Shown in pieces: positions 36,442 to 45,073 of a stretch of 64,000 nt of DNA. The notes beneath the pieces were generated by a model, which was not told the origin of the DNA, made no database searches, and saw only the letters and a program-made list of their open reading frames with translations. Origin of the DNA: Methylococcales bacterium (lineage in GTDB: Bacteria > Pseudomonadota > Gammaproteobacteria > Methylococcales > Methylomonadaceae); contig JAPLRS010000033.1 of assembly GCA_026399015.1 (NCBI GenBank), forward strand, positions 31,525 through 95,524. The letters run 5' to 3'. How positions within the stretch are numbered: position 1 is the first letter of the stretch; each line of letters begins with the position of its first letter. The translations under genes and the position numbers were made by a program.

Positions 36442-37371
36442 ATGCATCAAGTCCAACTTAATTATTCGCCCAAACATTACCCATCGGTAATCCCTAAAAC
36501 TGCTGATCAAAATAAGCAAAAATGCAGCGTAACGAAATGCCAAACTGAAATCAGTACAACTAATTTGTATTTAAATGAAATCTTTCGTATGGAATTACTC
36601 ACTGAAGCACAAGAAAAAACTTATAGTACGCTTAATATGCAAGGTAACTCTGCTGCGCGTAATATTTTGATTGAGCGTAATCTTAGGTTTGTCGTTAAAT
36701 TAGCTTATCTTTATGTCAATAGAGGCTTGTCTTTCTTAGATTTAATTCAGGAAGGTAACTTTGGTTTAATTAAAGCAGTTGAAAAATTTGACCCAGAAAT
36801 GGGGTATCGTTTTACTACTTATGCCATATTTTGGATAAAGCAAGCAATGGATCGAGCTATTATGGACCAGGGTCATACCGTCCGACATCCGATACACCTG
36901 ATAAAAGAATTAAAACAGTACGATAGAGCAAAAAAGAACTTAGCGAATAATTTATCACACGATCCTAATGACTTAGAAACAGCGCTGGAACTGGGCATAA
37001 CATTAGAAAAAATTCAAAAAATGGATAGACTTAAAAATCAACTCTCAACGCCTCAAATGCTTGAATCAGTAGTGGTGAACGGAGATGAGTTTTGTGAAGA
37101 TGATGATTTAACACCAGCGAAACTACTAGACAATATATTTATGCAACAAGTTGTTATTAAATGCGTTTTAAGTCTACCATCAAGAGACCGCGAAATCATT
37201 TGTAAACGCTATGGACTCTGGGGCTATGAGATACAAACACTTGACCAAATAGCCTCAGACTTTGATTATAGCAAAGAGCGCATTAGACAACTACAAAGAG
37301 ACGCGCTGTATAAACTTAAAATCATCTTAAAAAAACAGAAACTTACGCCTGAAGTGTTACTTGATGGCTAA
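36442..37371 (+). CDS. RpoS-like sigma-70 family factor
   Basis: A 309-residue group 2 sigma factor. Region 1.2 starts LYLNEIFRMELLTEAQEKTY. Region 2 is DLIQEGNFGLIKAVEKFDPE with RFTTYAIFWIKQAMDRAIM (-10 recognition). Region 3 starts TVRHPIHLIKELKQYDRAKK, and region 4 holds LPSRDREIICKRYGLWG and ERIRQLQRDALYKLK (-35 recognition). Lack of the long sigma-70 N-terminal domain and the PIHLIKEL pattern make it RpoS-type rather than RpoD or RpoH. It is somewhat diverged: the usual Trp in the -10 region is Phe (IFW instead of TWW). The leader is long. The 3' end overlaps the convergent nitrilase gene by 29 bp. Confidence 0.88.
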   Translation: MHQVQLNYSPKHYPSVIPKTADQNKQKCSVTKCQTEISTTNLYLNEIFRMELLTEAQEKTYSTLNMQGNSAARNILIERNLRFVVKLAYLYVNRGLSFLDLIQEGNFGLIKAVEKFDPEMGYRFTTYAIFWIKQAMDRAIMDQGHTVRHPIHLIKELKQYDRAKKNLANNLSHDPNDLETALELGITLEKIQKMDRLKNQLSTPQMLESVVVNGDEFCEDDDLTPAKLLDNIFMQQVVIKCVLSLPSRDREIICKRYGLWGYEIQTLDQIASDFDYSKERIRQLQRDALYKLKIILKKQKLTPEVLLDG

Positions 37372-38227
37372 CACCGATTTGTAACGGCCAATCTCTATAA
37401 TTAAAGACTTGGCCGTTTTCTCTTACCGTTGCACAAGCCGCTAAATTTATGTCTGCATAAACCCACTGCACAGCATTAAACTCACCTATAGATAAGATAC
37501 CATTATCAGGAAAGCCCTTATCAACTGGGGTATAAATAGCACCAGCACCGACATTGATATCGACTGCTTCTGACCAAGGTGCGGTACCAACTAAAGAGGA
37601 TTGCACCACATAGCATTGATTCTCTAAGGCTCTGGCCTGACAACCAATTTTTACTCGATGATAACCAGCGACTGTATCTGTGCAACTGGGCACTAAAATT
37701 AAAGTACAGCCCGCTTCTACTTGTTTTCTAGCGAGTAATGGAAACTCACTGTCATAACAAATATTAATGGCAATTTTTCCATACTCTGTAGCAAAGACTT
37801 TTAATTGTTTACCCGCAGTAATTAACCATTGTTCGTTTTCAAAGCGAGTCATCATCAATTTGTCTTGATAATCTATCTGCCCTGCTGCGTTAAATAAATA
37901 AGCCCGGTTCACATAAACACCAGCCTCTACAAAAACCGGAAAGGTACCCGCTTGAATCAAACATTGATGATGAACAGCAAGTCTTTTAAATAACGCAACA
38001 AAATCATCATGTAACGACTGCAATGCCTCTAATTGTTTGCTTAATGATGAATAAATATCTTGCGAGAACAAAGAAGCCAATTCCATACTGAAATATTCTG
38101 GAAATAATAAAATCTTTGCCTCTTGGGCAACTGCGTCTTGCACCCATTGCGTTACTTTTTGCTCATATGCCACCCAATTTTCTAAAAAGCTAATGTCATA
38201 TTGGGCTGTTGCTATTTTAACGGTCAT
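37343..38227 (-). CDS. Carbon-nitrogen hydrolase (nitrilase superfamily)
   Basis: A 294-residue amidase/nitrilase-fold enzyme. The catalytic triad is visible: E44 in LFPEYFSMEL, K123 in YQDKLMMTRFE, and C157 in AINICYDSEFPLLARK. The substrate is unknown. It overlaps the GNAT gene upstream by 11 bp on the same strand. In other bacteria a single fused GNAT/nitrilase protein is known, so this pair probably acts together. Its stop lies within the 3' end of the sigma-factor gene on the other strand. Confidence 0.9.
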   Translation of the reverse strand: MTVKIATAQYDISFLENWVAYEQKVTQWVQDAVAQEAKILLFPEYFSMELASLFSQDIYSSLSKQLEALQSLHDDFVALFKRLAVHHQCLIQAGTFPVFVEAGVYVNRAYLFNAAGQIDYQDKLMMTRFENEQWLITAGKQLKVFATEYGKIAINICYDSEFPLLARKQVEAGCTLILVPSCTDTVAGYHRVKIGCQARALENQCYVVQSSLVGTAPWSEAVDINVGAGAIYTPVDKGFPDNGILSIGEFNAVQWVYADINLAACATVRENGQVFNYRDWPLQIGVSHQVTLQA

Positions 38228-38816
38228 GTTTAAGCCAAAAGGTCATAGGTTTTGAGGTTTCCTCGGTATCATCTAGATCTTTCCATGTGTAGGCTGATTT
38301 AAGCTCTGGATGCTTAAAGTAGCCACGTTTGTTCCAAAACTGATCTAAAGGTACGTAATCTTTAGGACGACGCGGATGATCTATCGGTCTTTCCACACAA
38401 CAAAAAGTAATGTGCTTAAAACCACCTAAATATTCAGCGTGCGCTTCACGATGTTCAAAAAACTTAACACCTAAACCTAAGCCCCGATAATTTTTGTTTA
38501 ATACCGACTCACTGCAATAAAACACTTCATCAAGATCATAGCCATTTTCGATAAAAGGTTGTTTCATCTCAATTGTTTCAAACTTCATCGGCAACGCTGT
38601 AGAGGCACCCACCACTTTATCACCATCAAAAGCTAAGACAATGACGCTTTCTGGCGTGTCTATATATGTTTGTAGATATTTTTCTTCGTATTCATAATCA
38701 CCGTCGTATAAATACGGAAAATCACGAAACACCTCAATTCTAAGGCGAGCAAGTTCGGGTATATATTGTGCCAATGCTGGCCCACTGAATCTTTCTATGC
38801 GGATATCTTTAGACAT
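38217..38816 (-). CDS. GNAT-family N-acetyltransferase
   Basis: A 199-residue protein with the acetyl-CoA-binding block of GNAT enzymes (YRGLGLGVKFFEHREAHAEY, about residues 111-130) and preceding strands ESVIVLAFDGDKVVGASTAL. Substrate unknown. Translationally coupled to the nitrilase-type gene by an 11-bp overlap, as if one ancestral two-domain enzyme were split, or two single genes pair as in the fused form. Confidence 0.85.
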   Translation of the reverse strand: MSKDIRIERFSGPALAQYIPELARLRIEVFRDFPYLYDGDYEYEEKYLQTYIDTPESVIVLAFDGDKVVGASTALPMKFETIEMKQPFIENGYDLDEVFYCSESVLNKNYRGLGLGVKFFEHREAHAEYLGGFKHITFCCVERPIDHPRRPKDYVPLDQFWNKRGYFKHPELKSAYTWKDLDDTEETSKPMTFWLKHDR

Positions 38817-38917
38817 GTAGATTTTTTATTTAACGAGTAAAACTTATTTTAGTCGAACTCATAAAAAACATTCAAGTTTAGGCCTAAAAAAGCCGGCCCG
38901 TCCTCTTGGTTAATTGC

Positions 38918-39289
38918 CTAGCTTTTTATGGTTTGATAAATCTTTAAAGATAGCATGGCTAAAATAGCTCCGGTTGTATCGGCAACCCAATCAAGGACAT
39001 CAGACTGCCTACCCTCTACGAAGGATTGATGCCATTCATCAGAAAGACCATATAAACTGCTAAAAACAACACTGATAAAAAACACTATAATAGGCGAGCT
39101 TATATGATGCCTAAGACTTCGCCAGGCTAATAATGTCATTATAAAATAGGCTCCGGCATGATTAAGCTTATCTTGATGCTCAAACCACATAGGTGCAGGC
39201 AAAGAAGACTGATCAGAAAGCCAGTAAATAAATAAAAAATACAGTAATAAAATCCCAAAATCTAGCGCTCTAATCATATTGTAATCCAT
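38918..39289 (-). CDS. VanZ-like membrane protein
   Basis: A 123-residue protein with four transmembrane segments (about 7-24, 43-58, 67-83, 99-116) and VanZ-family motifs: HQDKLNHAGAYFIMTLLAWR, YGLSDEWHQSFVEGRQSDVLD and WVADTTGAILAM. Its exact function is unknown; VanZ confers low-level teicoplanin resistance in enterococci. Its start codon overlaps that of the divergent DUF455 gene (CATG), so the true start could be the ATG four codons in (MIRALDFG). Confidence 0.85.
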   Translation of the reverse strand: MDYNMIRALDFGILLLYFLFIYWLSDQSSLPAPMWFEHQDKLNHAGAYFIMTLLAWRSLRHHISSPIIVFFISVVFSSLYGLSDEWHQSFVEGRQSDVLDWVADTTGAILAMLSLKIYQTIKS

Positions 39290-40091
39290 GAAAAATGTAT
39301 TTGAATTTGCCGAAAACTGCTTGCATAACTCAACGGTCGATGAGTTATTAATGTGGACTCATGAGGCATGGCAATATGCAGAGTCTGGCCAACTAAACTT
39401 TGCATCAGTAAATCCGGTGCTATCCATTGCTGAAGTTAATTTTCCTAATAGACCTATTTTGTTGCCACCCAAAGATATGCCCAAGCGTAAATTCGGAAGC
39501 GCTGAAGGGATTGCAGCTTTTTTTCATGCAATTGCACATGTAGAATTTATTGCTATCTATTTAGCATGGGACATACTGTATCGTTTTCGAGATTTGCCCC
39601 AGGTATTTTATCAGGATTGGTTACGCATTGCCGACGAAGAAGCACAGCACTTTGAACTCATCAGAATCCACCTAAAATCTTTTGGACTTAATTATGGAGA
39701 CTTACCTGCCCATAATGGACTTTGGGATCATGCCACCGATACTGCCGATAATTTATTAGCTCGATTAGCGATGGTGCCTCGTTGCATGGAAGCGCGGGGC
39801 TTAGATGTGACTCCCGCTATTATCAATAAATTTAGACATCATGGTGACGCCGCAAGTGTTGTTCTATTAACTCGAATTTTAAACGATGAAGTAGGCCATG
39901 TTGAGCGAGGCTCTTATTGGTTTAAATATGTTTGCAAACTACAAAATGTCGAACCTGAAGCTAAATACCGTGAGCTAATACAACAGTATTATCTAGGCGG
40001 AATGCCAAAAGGACCTTTTAACAGAGAAATGCGTATAATTGCGGGCTTCTCTAATGCTGAATTAGACTGGCTAGAAAACGGAACCCTATGA
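39288..40091 (+). CDS. DUF455 ferritin-like di-iron protein
   Basis: A 267-residue all-helical protein of the DUF455 family. Metal-ligand-like pairs are visible: HAIAHVEFIAIYLAWD (about 83-98), ADEEAQHFELIRIH (about 114-127) and RILNDEVGHVERGSYWF (about 197-213), the E-x-x-H pattern of di-iron ferritin-like folds. The family is related to MiaE-type oxygenases, but its substrate is unknown. The stop overlaps the nnrS start (ATGA), so it forms an operon with NnrS and DUF2721. Confidence 0.85.
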   Translation: MKNVFEFAENCLHNSTVDELLMWTHEAWQYAESGQLNFASVNPVLSIAEVNFPNRPILLPPKDMPKRKFGSAEGIAAFFHAIAHVEFIAIYLAWDILYRFRDLPQVFYQDWLRIADEEAQHFELIRIHLKSFGLNYGDLPAHNGLWDHATDTADNLLARLAMVPRCMEARGLDVTPAIINKFRHHGDAASVVLLTRILNDEVGHVERGSYWFKYVCKLQNVEPEAKYRELIQQYYLGGMPKGPFNREMRIIAGFSNAELDWLENGTL

Positions 40092-41263
40092 ACACACAAA
40101 AAATTTTTAATACCCCGCTTTTTAATTTGGGCTTTAGAGTTTTCTTTGCCCTAGCAGGTTTATCAGCACTTATTCTTATTGTGCTTTGGAATGCTATTTT
40201 TAATGGTCATTTAAGCACCGAAAATTACTTTCAATCTAATTATTGGCATGCGCATGAAATGCTGATGGGGTATTCGGTGGCGGTTATTAGTGGTTTTTTA
40301 TTAACTGCAGTTAAAAACTGGACGGGTAGACCCACACTTTCAGGCGATCAACTAGCAGGACTAGCCATAGTTTGGCTATATGGTCGAATTTTACCGTTTT
40401 ATGCGAGCTTGTTACCTGATGGCATTATTGCCTTTGTAGATTTTATATTTGTACCGGCTTTAATTTATCAGATCAGTAAACCTATTCTTCAAACGCAACA
40501 TTACAGAAGTTTTGTGTTTATTGGTCTCTTATTGTTATTAGCCTTAGGCAATGGTTTGATCCATGCGCAAATGCTAGATATTTATCAAAACACGGCGGAT
40601 ACGGGTATTAAATTACTCGTGGCAACTATTGTTACGCTTATTTTAATTTTAGCTGGTCGTGTACTACCTTTTTTTATTGAGCGCGGTTTATCAGGTATGC
40701 TCATTATAAGAAACCCACTTTTAGATAATCTTTCTATAGGCTCGGCCTTAATCACCTTTGCCTTGCAACTGAGTAATAGCTCAGGCACCTTATTAGCTTT
40801 GGCGGCAATTACCGCAACCATAAGTAATGGCGCACGCTTATTTAGCTGGTATGTGCAACGCATTTGGTATGTACCCTTACTATGGATACTTTATGCAGGT
40901 TATTGCTGGATAATTTTGGGGTTCTTCTTAAGCGCTTTATCAGCTTTTAACTGGCTAACCCCTTCACTGGCTCTGCATGCTTTTACAGTGGGTGGCGTGG
41001 GTGTTTTAACTTTAGGCATGATGGCAAGAGTTTCTTTAGGCCACACCGGACGAACCATGAAAGCCTCAAATGCTATGGCTTTTGCTTTTATTCTTATTAA
41101 TCTTAGCGTCATAATCCGCGTGCTATTACCTTTAGCATTTCCACAGTGGTACAACATTTTAATTTATGTATCTTCATTAACATGGTTGACCGCATTTTCT
41201 TTATTTATGTTTGTCTACGCACCCATGCTTAGTAATGCACGCATTGATGGGCAAGAAGGTTAA
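40088..41263 (+). CDS. nnrS: NnrS family haem-copper membrane protein
   Basis: A 391-residue polytopic protein with about 12 transmembrane helices and NnrS signatures: FNLGFRVFFALAGLSALI at the start, YWHAHEMLMGYSVAVISGFL, TAVKNWTGRPTLSG, LHAFTVGGVGVLTLGMMAR and VSLGHTGRTM. NnrS proteins bind haem and copper and help cells resist nitric oxide. Coupled to the DUF455 gene upstream and to DUF2721 downstream (TAATG). With the truncated haemoglobin this suggests NO handling, which fits a methanotroph exposed to nitrite; this is inference. Confidence 0.93.
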   Translation: MNTQKIFNTPLFNLGFRVFFALAGLSALILIVLWNAIFNGHLSTENYFQSNYWHAHEMLMGYSVAVISGFLLTAVKNWTGRPTLSGDQLAGLAIVWLYGRILPFYASLLPDGIIAFVDFIFVPALIYQISKPILQTQHYRSFVFIGLLLLLALGNGLIHAQMLDIYQNTADTGIKLLVATIVTLILILAGRVLPFFIERGLSGMLIIRNPLLDNLSIGSALITFALQLSNSSGTLLALAAITATISNGARLFSWYVQRIWYVPLLWILYAGYCWIILGFFLSALSAFNWLTPSLALHAFTVGGVGVLTLGMMARVSLGHTGRTMKASNAMAFAFILINLSVIIRVLLPLAFPQWYNILIYVSSLTWLTAFSLFMFVYAPMLSNARIDGQEG

Positions 41264-41691
41264 TGAACTGTCCATTAAATGATGTCGTTGATTTAATTAC
41301 CGGTTCTTTAGTCTTATTTTCTAGCATTGGTCTTTTTGCTTTAACGCTTAACACTCGATATACCCATGCAATTGGCAGAGTCAGAGACATTTATGAAGAT
41401 ATTAAAAAAGCAGATAATCCAGACAAACTAACACGGGAACTTGAACTTATGGTGAAACGTTGCCACATTCTTAAATGGAGCTTTGGTTTATTGTTGGGTA
41501 GCGGAATATCAAGTGGGCTATTTTTACTAGGCTCGATTCTAGCCAGATTTGTTGATTATACTCATGAGCAAACACTCTTAATATTTGTGGTATTGAGTGT
41601 ACTGTTTATTTTTAGCTCAATGATTTTTTTATTTATTGATGTGATGACCTCACTAAAAGCCACCCTAATACATATTGAGAAGATTAAATAA
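41263..41691 (+). CDS. DUF2721 membrane protein
   Basis: A 142-residue membrane protein with three helices (about 10-27, 68-90, 100-125) separated by a conserved soluble loop: LTLNTRYTHAIGRVRDIYED, then RELELMVKRCHILKWSFGLL. This is the DUF2721 pattern, unknown function. The ATG overlaps the nnrS stop by one base, so it is the last gene of the DUF455-nnrS-DUF2721 operon, ended by a hairpin terminator. Confidence 0.85.
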   Translation: MNCPLNDVVDLITGSLVLFSSIGLFALTLNTRYTHAIGRVRDIYEDIKKADNPDKLTRELELMVKRCHILKWSFGLLLGSGISSGLFLLGSILARFVDYTHEQTLLIFVVLSVLFIFSSMIFLFIDVMTSLKATLIHIEKIK

Positions 41692-41715
41692 ACCTGTGTT
41701 TATTTATTAATCATT

Positions 41716-41752
41716 CATGAATAGCCTTCCTAGGCTATTCATGTTTAATTTT
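41716..41752 (+). terminator. Terminator of the NnrS operon
   Basis: CATGAATAGCC and GGCTATTCATG form an 11-bp stem with loop TTCCTA, followed by TTTAATTTT. It lies between convergent genes and may work for both. Confidence 0.8.
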
Positions 41753-41779
41753 GCAGAAACTAGAAGTTAATTCTGTAAT

Positions 41780-43066
41780 TTAAAGTGACTTTAAAAAACT
41801 TAATAAATTAGACGTATCTTTATCAGATAACACTTTATATTTCTTAACAGTCTGAGATGCTTCACCCGAATGCGCTTTGATGGCTTGATCCAAAGTTAAT
41901 GCACTGCCATCATGTAGTAAACGAGTATGTGTTCTTAAGCCCCACAAAGGCGTAGTACGCACTTTGTTTCTAGTAGCCGCACCACCGTTTTGAACAATAC
42001 CATCATTAGTACCTACATCGTGTAACAAGAAATCGCTGAATGGATGAATTGTTTTATTGCCTAAAGCTTCCGGAACTGTAAAAGCAGGACTTAACACGGT
42101 GCCAGTAGGAGCTGTTGTGATAGATTGCACATGACAAGAATCGCAACCCACTTTATCAAATACTTGCTCACCCGCAATGGCGTCCGGCGTATTAGCTAAA
42201 TCATGATCTGGCTCAGGTGCTTTAGTAGCTCTCATAAAACTAGCTATACCATTAATAAAACTGCTATCAGCATCTTCTGGATCAGCAACCGTATCAAATT
42301 GTGAACCGTCAACACCGTTTGGCGTTGATTCAGTAGCAACTAAGGGATTTGAAATACCTAGCTCGTTACGCGCAGCATCACCAGAAAATGACAGTAAACT
42401 AGCATGTTGGTCTTTAGCACCAAATCGACCTACACGTGTTGCACCGGGAGCTTCGAGTATAGGGACTAATATTGCTTGTCCCTTAATTGCCCCCCTTGTT
42501 GCAGCTTGTCTTGCAGCAATATCTAACAGTGTTTGATCTGCTATAGCTTCCACATAACCATCACCTAAAGCATTAGTGGAAACTCTAAACGTTCTGACAT
42601 TCAGTGTGTCATCTACGTGTACTTGTAAATTAGCATCAATAGTCCGTTCAGTTATTAAAGATCCTCCACCCGGTGGCGGTGTAAACTCACCATCATTAAA
42701 CCTACCAGCGCGTATTACAGCAACTTGACTTCCCGCACCAGTAACTGGACCTTGGTGACAATCCGCACATGATTCAGCGTTGTAAAAAGGTCCTAAGCCA
42801 TCACCTATAGTCTTACGTTTTTCAAAACGCGCCTTACCTGCATTAAAATCATCTTGAGATATATAACCATTGGTAATGTTATCAAAACCAGTTAGAGCTT
42901 CAACTAGATTAACTGTCGGAGTTATTGATGAAACTGAATCGGTTGCTAATGTTAAGTCTGCCGGCACCGATACTGTATTTGCATTACTTTCATCCGCTAA
43001 AACAAGAGAACTCATAACACTAGTAGCGCTCAATGCTATCACGATTAAATTCGTTTTAATCTTCAT
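41780..43066 (-). CDS. Exported dihaem cytochrome c (thiol oxidoreductase-like, DHOR family)
   Basis: From the ATG at 43066 (preceded by AAGGGG) the product is 428 residues, with a signal peptide (MKIKTNLIVIALSATSVMSS, cleavage near VLADE). Two haem c sites are visible: C-A-D-C-H at 100-104 and C-D-S-C-H at 308-312, each in the typical DHOR surroundings (YNAESCADCHQGP and FDKVGCDSCHVQS). Fits the periplasmic COG3488 group of electron carriers, related to MauG-type peroxidases; its role is unproven. An upstream start in the same frame exists but lacks a ribosome site. The ccm cluster at the left edge would mature it. Confidence 0.85.
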   Translation of the reverse strand: MKIKTNLIVIALSATSVMSSLVLADESNANTVSVPADLTLATDSVSSITPTVNLVEALTGFDNITNGYISQDDFNAGKARFEKRKTIGDGLGPFYNAESCADCHQGPVTGAGSQVAVIRAGRFNDGEFTPPPGGGSLITERTIDANLQVHVDDTLNVRTFRVSTNALGDGYVEAIADQTLLDIAARQAATRGAIKGQAILVPILEAPGATRVGRFGAKDQHASLLSFSGDAARNELGISNPLVATESTPNGVDGSQFDTVADPEDADSSFINGIASFMRATKAPEPDHDLANTPDAIAGEQVFDKVGCDSCHVQSITTAPTGTVLSPAFTVPEALGNKTIHPFSDFLLHDVGTNDGIVQNGGAATRNKVRTTPLWGLRTHTRLLHDGSALTLDQAIKAHSGEASQTVKKYKVLSDKDTSNLLSFLKSL

Positions 43067-43222
43067 ACTAACAACCCCTTGGTTTGCAATAACCATAAAA
43101 TCTCTGTCTTTATAAATTTGTACTCCCCCATAGTCATGGGGGATATAAATTTTGAATGATTATAGCAAAGCTATTTAAGTTGTCCACAAAAAATGTTAGA
43201 TTTATTTTTTATGATAGATAAA

Positions 43223-44950
43223 TTATTTAACTAATTTATCTATCGCAAGCTGTGTATGAAAGAAAACCTCACCGGGCCTTAACCGACTAAAAAAGTTGGT
43301 TTTTTTCAGCTTATCTAACACCGGACCCTTAACCTCCGAAAGATGTAAGACAACCCCAGATACTTGTAATGCTTGATTTAGTATTTCTAAAGCATCCAAA
43401 GCAGTTGAATCAATATCACTGACCGATGCCAAAACAAGAATAATATGCTCAAGCTTTGCTTTACGCTTAAGCTCGGTATTTATAAAATCCTCAATGAAAT
43501 TCACATTTGCAAATGTGATATTTTCATCGATACGTAATATCAATAAGTTTGGCCACGTTTCAACTTCATGACGCTTAATATTTCGATAATATTCGGTATT
43601 TGGAATACGTCCAACTACTGCAATATGTGGTCGACTCGTTTTACGGAGATAACTAATAAAGGTTAAGATTATCCCTAAACTTATCCCTTCTTCAATCCCT
43701 AAAGTTAATACACCTAGTAACGTCACTAACTCAGCAACGCCATCACCACTATCATAACGCCAAGTATCCAGAATACTACCCAAACGCACCAAGGGCACAA
43801 TAGCCACTAAAATAATAGCCGCTAAACCCGCCTTGGGAATGTTTTGAAATAAGGGCGTAAAAAATATCACGGCTACCGTTAAAATACTGGCCGCAATTAA
43901 CATAGCAATTTGAGTTTTAGCACCTGCAGAAAAATTTACCATGGTGCGACTAAAACCACCTGCGACTGACATTCCTCCACTCAATGCTGTAGTTAAGTTA
44001 GCCATCCCTAGGGCAATTAACTCTTGATTAGGCTGAATTTTTTCACCCCGCAAATTGGCTGTCACTTTTGCAATAGCCACACTCTCCACATAAGCGATAA
44101 GCGCTATAAACGCAGCACTAGGCAATAAAACGCGCCAAGCGGCGGCATCTTTTATAAAAGCAAAACTTAGTTCAGGGAACCCACTCGGCACAGCCCCCAC
44201 CACCTTAATTGCCCCATTCTCATTAAAATAACTGACTATAACCGTTCCTAAAACCACCGTTAACAAAGGCCCACATTTACTCATAGCAATGCTTAAAGCG
44301 GGGTTAATATGCATCTTATTAAAGACACTCGTTAATGGCTTTCCAAATAACAGGAGCAACAATACAGAAGTCACACCCAACAGGAATGTCTGCACATGAA
44401 AATTTAATAAATATTCTTGATAACAACTCCACGATAATTGACACTCAAAACTTTTTAAACCTACCAATGAAGGTAACTGACTAGCAATAATTAACAATGA
44501 AGCGCCACTAGTAAATCCCGTTAACACTGGATGACTGATAAAATTTACCAATCCTCCCATTCGCAAGGCCGCCATCAACAGCATAATCACACCACTTTCT
44601 GCGGCTAATATTAAAGCACTTTGCACGGGTTGCCCTAAAGCACTCACCTCTGGCGAATTAAGTACTCCTGCGATCATAATCGCCGCAATTGAAACGGGTC
44701 CCACTGATAAAGCTTTACTTGTTCCCAATAAAACATAAATAACTGGCGGCAATATACTAGCATACAGGCCAAGTTGCGGTGGCAAGCCAGCCAAAATCGA
44801 ATAAGCGATACCTTGAGGTACTAATAAAATAGCCGTAATAATGCCAGCAAATAAATCACTATTAAAATCTTGGCGTGTGTAGGTTTTTAACCAATTGAAA
44901 ATCGGAAAAAAGCTACCAATAGATAGCATTTTTAAAAATGAATGGGGCAT
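43223..44950 (-). CDS. SulP-family anion transporter with STAS domain
   Basis: A 575-residue membrane protein. The SulP signature AGIITAILLVPQGIAYSILA (about 34-53) and GLPPQLGLYASILPPVIYVL, then about 11-12 helices, end in a cytoplasmic STAS domain (about 455-560; LLILRIDENITFANVNFIED, then VSDIDSTALDALEILNQAL). SulP proteins move sulfate, bicarbonate or other anions. It is the third gene after the sulfide-oxidation enzymes on the same strand, so a role in sulfate or thiosulfate export is plausible. A hairpin lies in the 123-bp gap after sqr. Confidence 0.93.
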   Translation of the reverse strand: MPHSFLKMLSIGSFFPIFNWLKTYTRQDFNSDLFAGIITAILLVPQGIAYSILAGLPPQLGLYASILPPVIYVLLGTSKALSVGPVSIAAIMIAGVLNSPEVSALGQPVQSALILAAESGVIMLLMAALRMGGLVNFISHPVLTGFTSGASLLIIASQLPSLVGLKSFECQLSWSCYQEYLLNFHVQTFLLGVTSVLLLLLFGKPLTSVFNKMHINPALSIAMSKCGPLLTVVLGTVIVSYFNENGAIKVVGAVPSGFPELSFAFIKDAAAWRVLLPSAAFIALIAYVESVAIAKVTANLRGEKIQPNQELIALGMANLTTALSGGMSVAGGFSRTMVNFSAGAKTQIAMLIAASILTVAVIFFTPLFQNIPKAGLAAIILVAIVPLVRLGSILDTWRYDSGDGVAELVTLLGVLTLGIEEGISLGIILTFISYLRKTSRPHIAVVGRIPNTEYYRNIKRHEVETWPNLLILRIDENITFANVNFIEDFINTELKRKAKLEHIILVLASVSDIDSTALDALEILNQALQVSGVVLHLSEVKGPVLDKLKKTNFFSRLRPGEVFFHTQLAIDKLVK

Positions 44951-45012
44951 TAGTTTTTACTATCCTTACTGATACTCAAGCCTAGTTAATAACATATTAT
45001 TAACGACTAAAG

Positions 45013-45034
45013 GCCCTCTTAATATTAAGAGGGC
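45013..45034 (-). terminator. Palindromic hairpin between sqr and sulP
   Basis: GCCCTCTTA-ATAT-TAAGAGGGC, a perfect 9-bp stem, lies 40 bp past the sqr stop on the minus strand. Only a short T-rich tail (CTTTAG) follows, so it may be a partial terminator or an attenuator that lowers sulP expression. Confidence 0.5.
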
Positions 45035-45073
45035 TTAAAGAGAGATTTACTGATTACAATCGTAAAAAATAAA

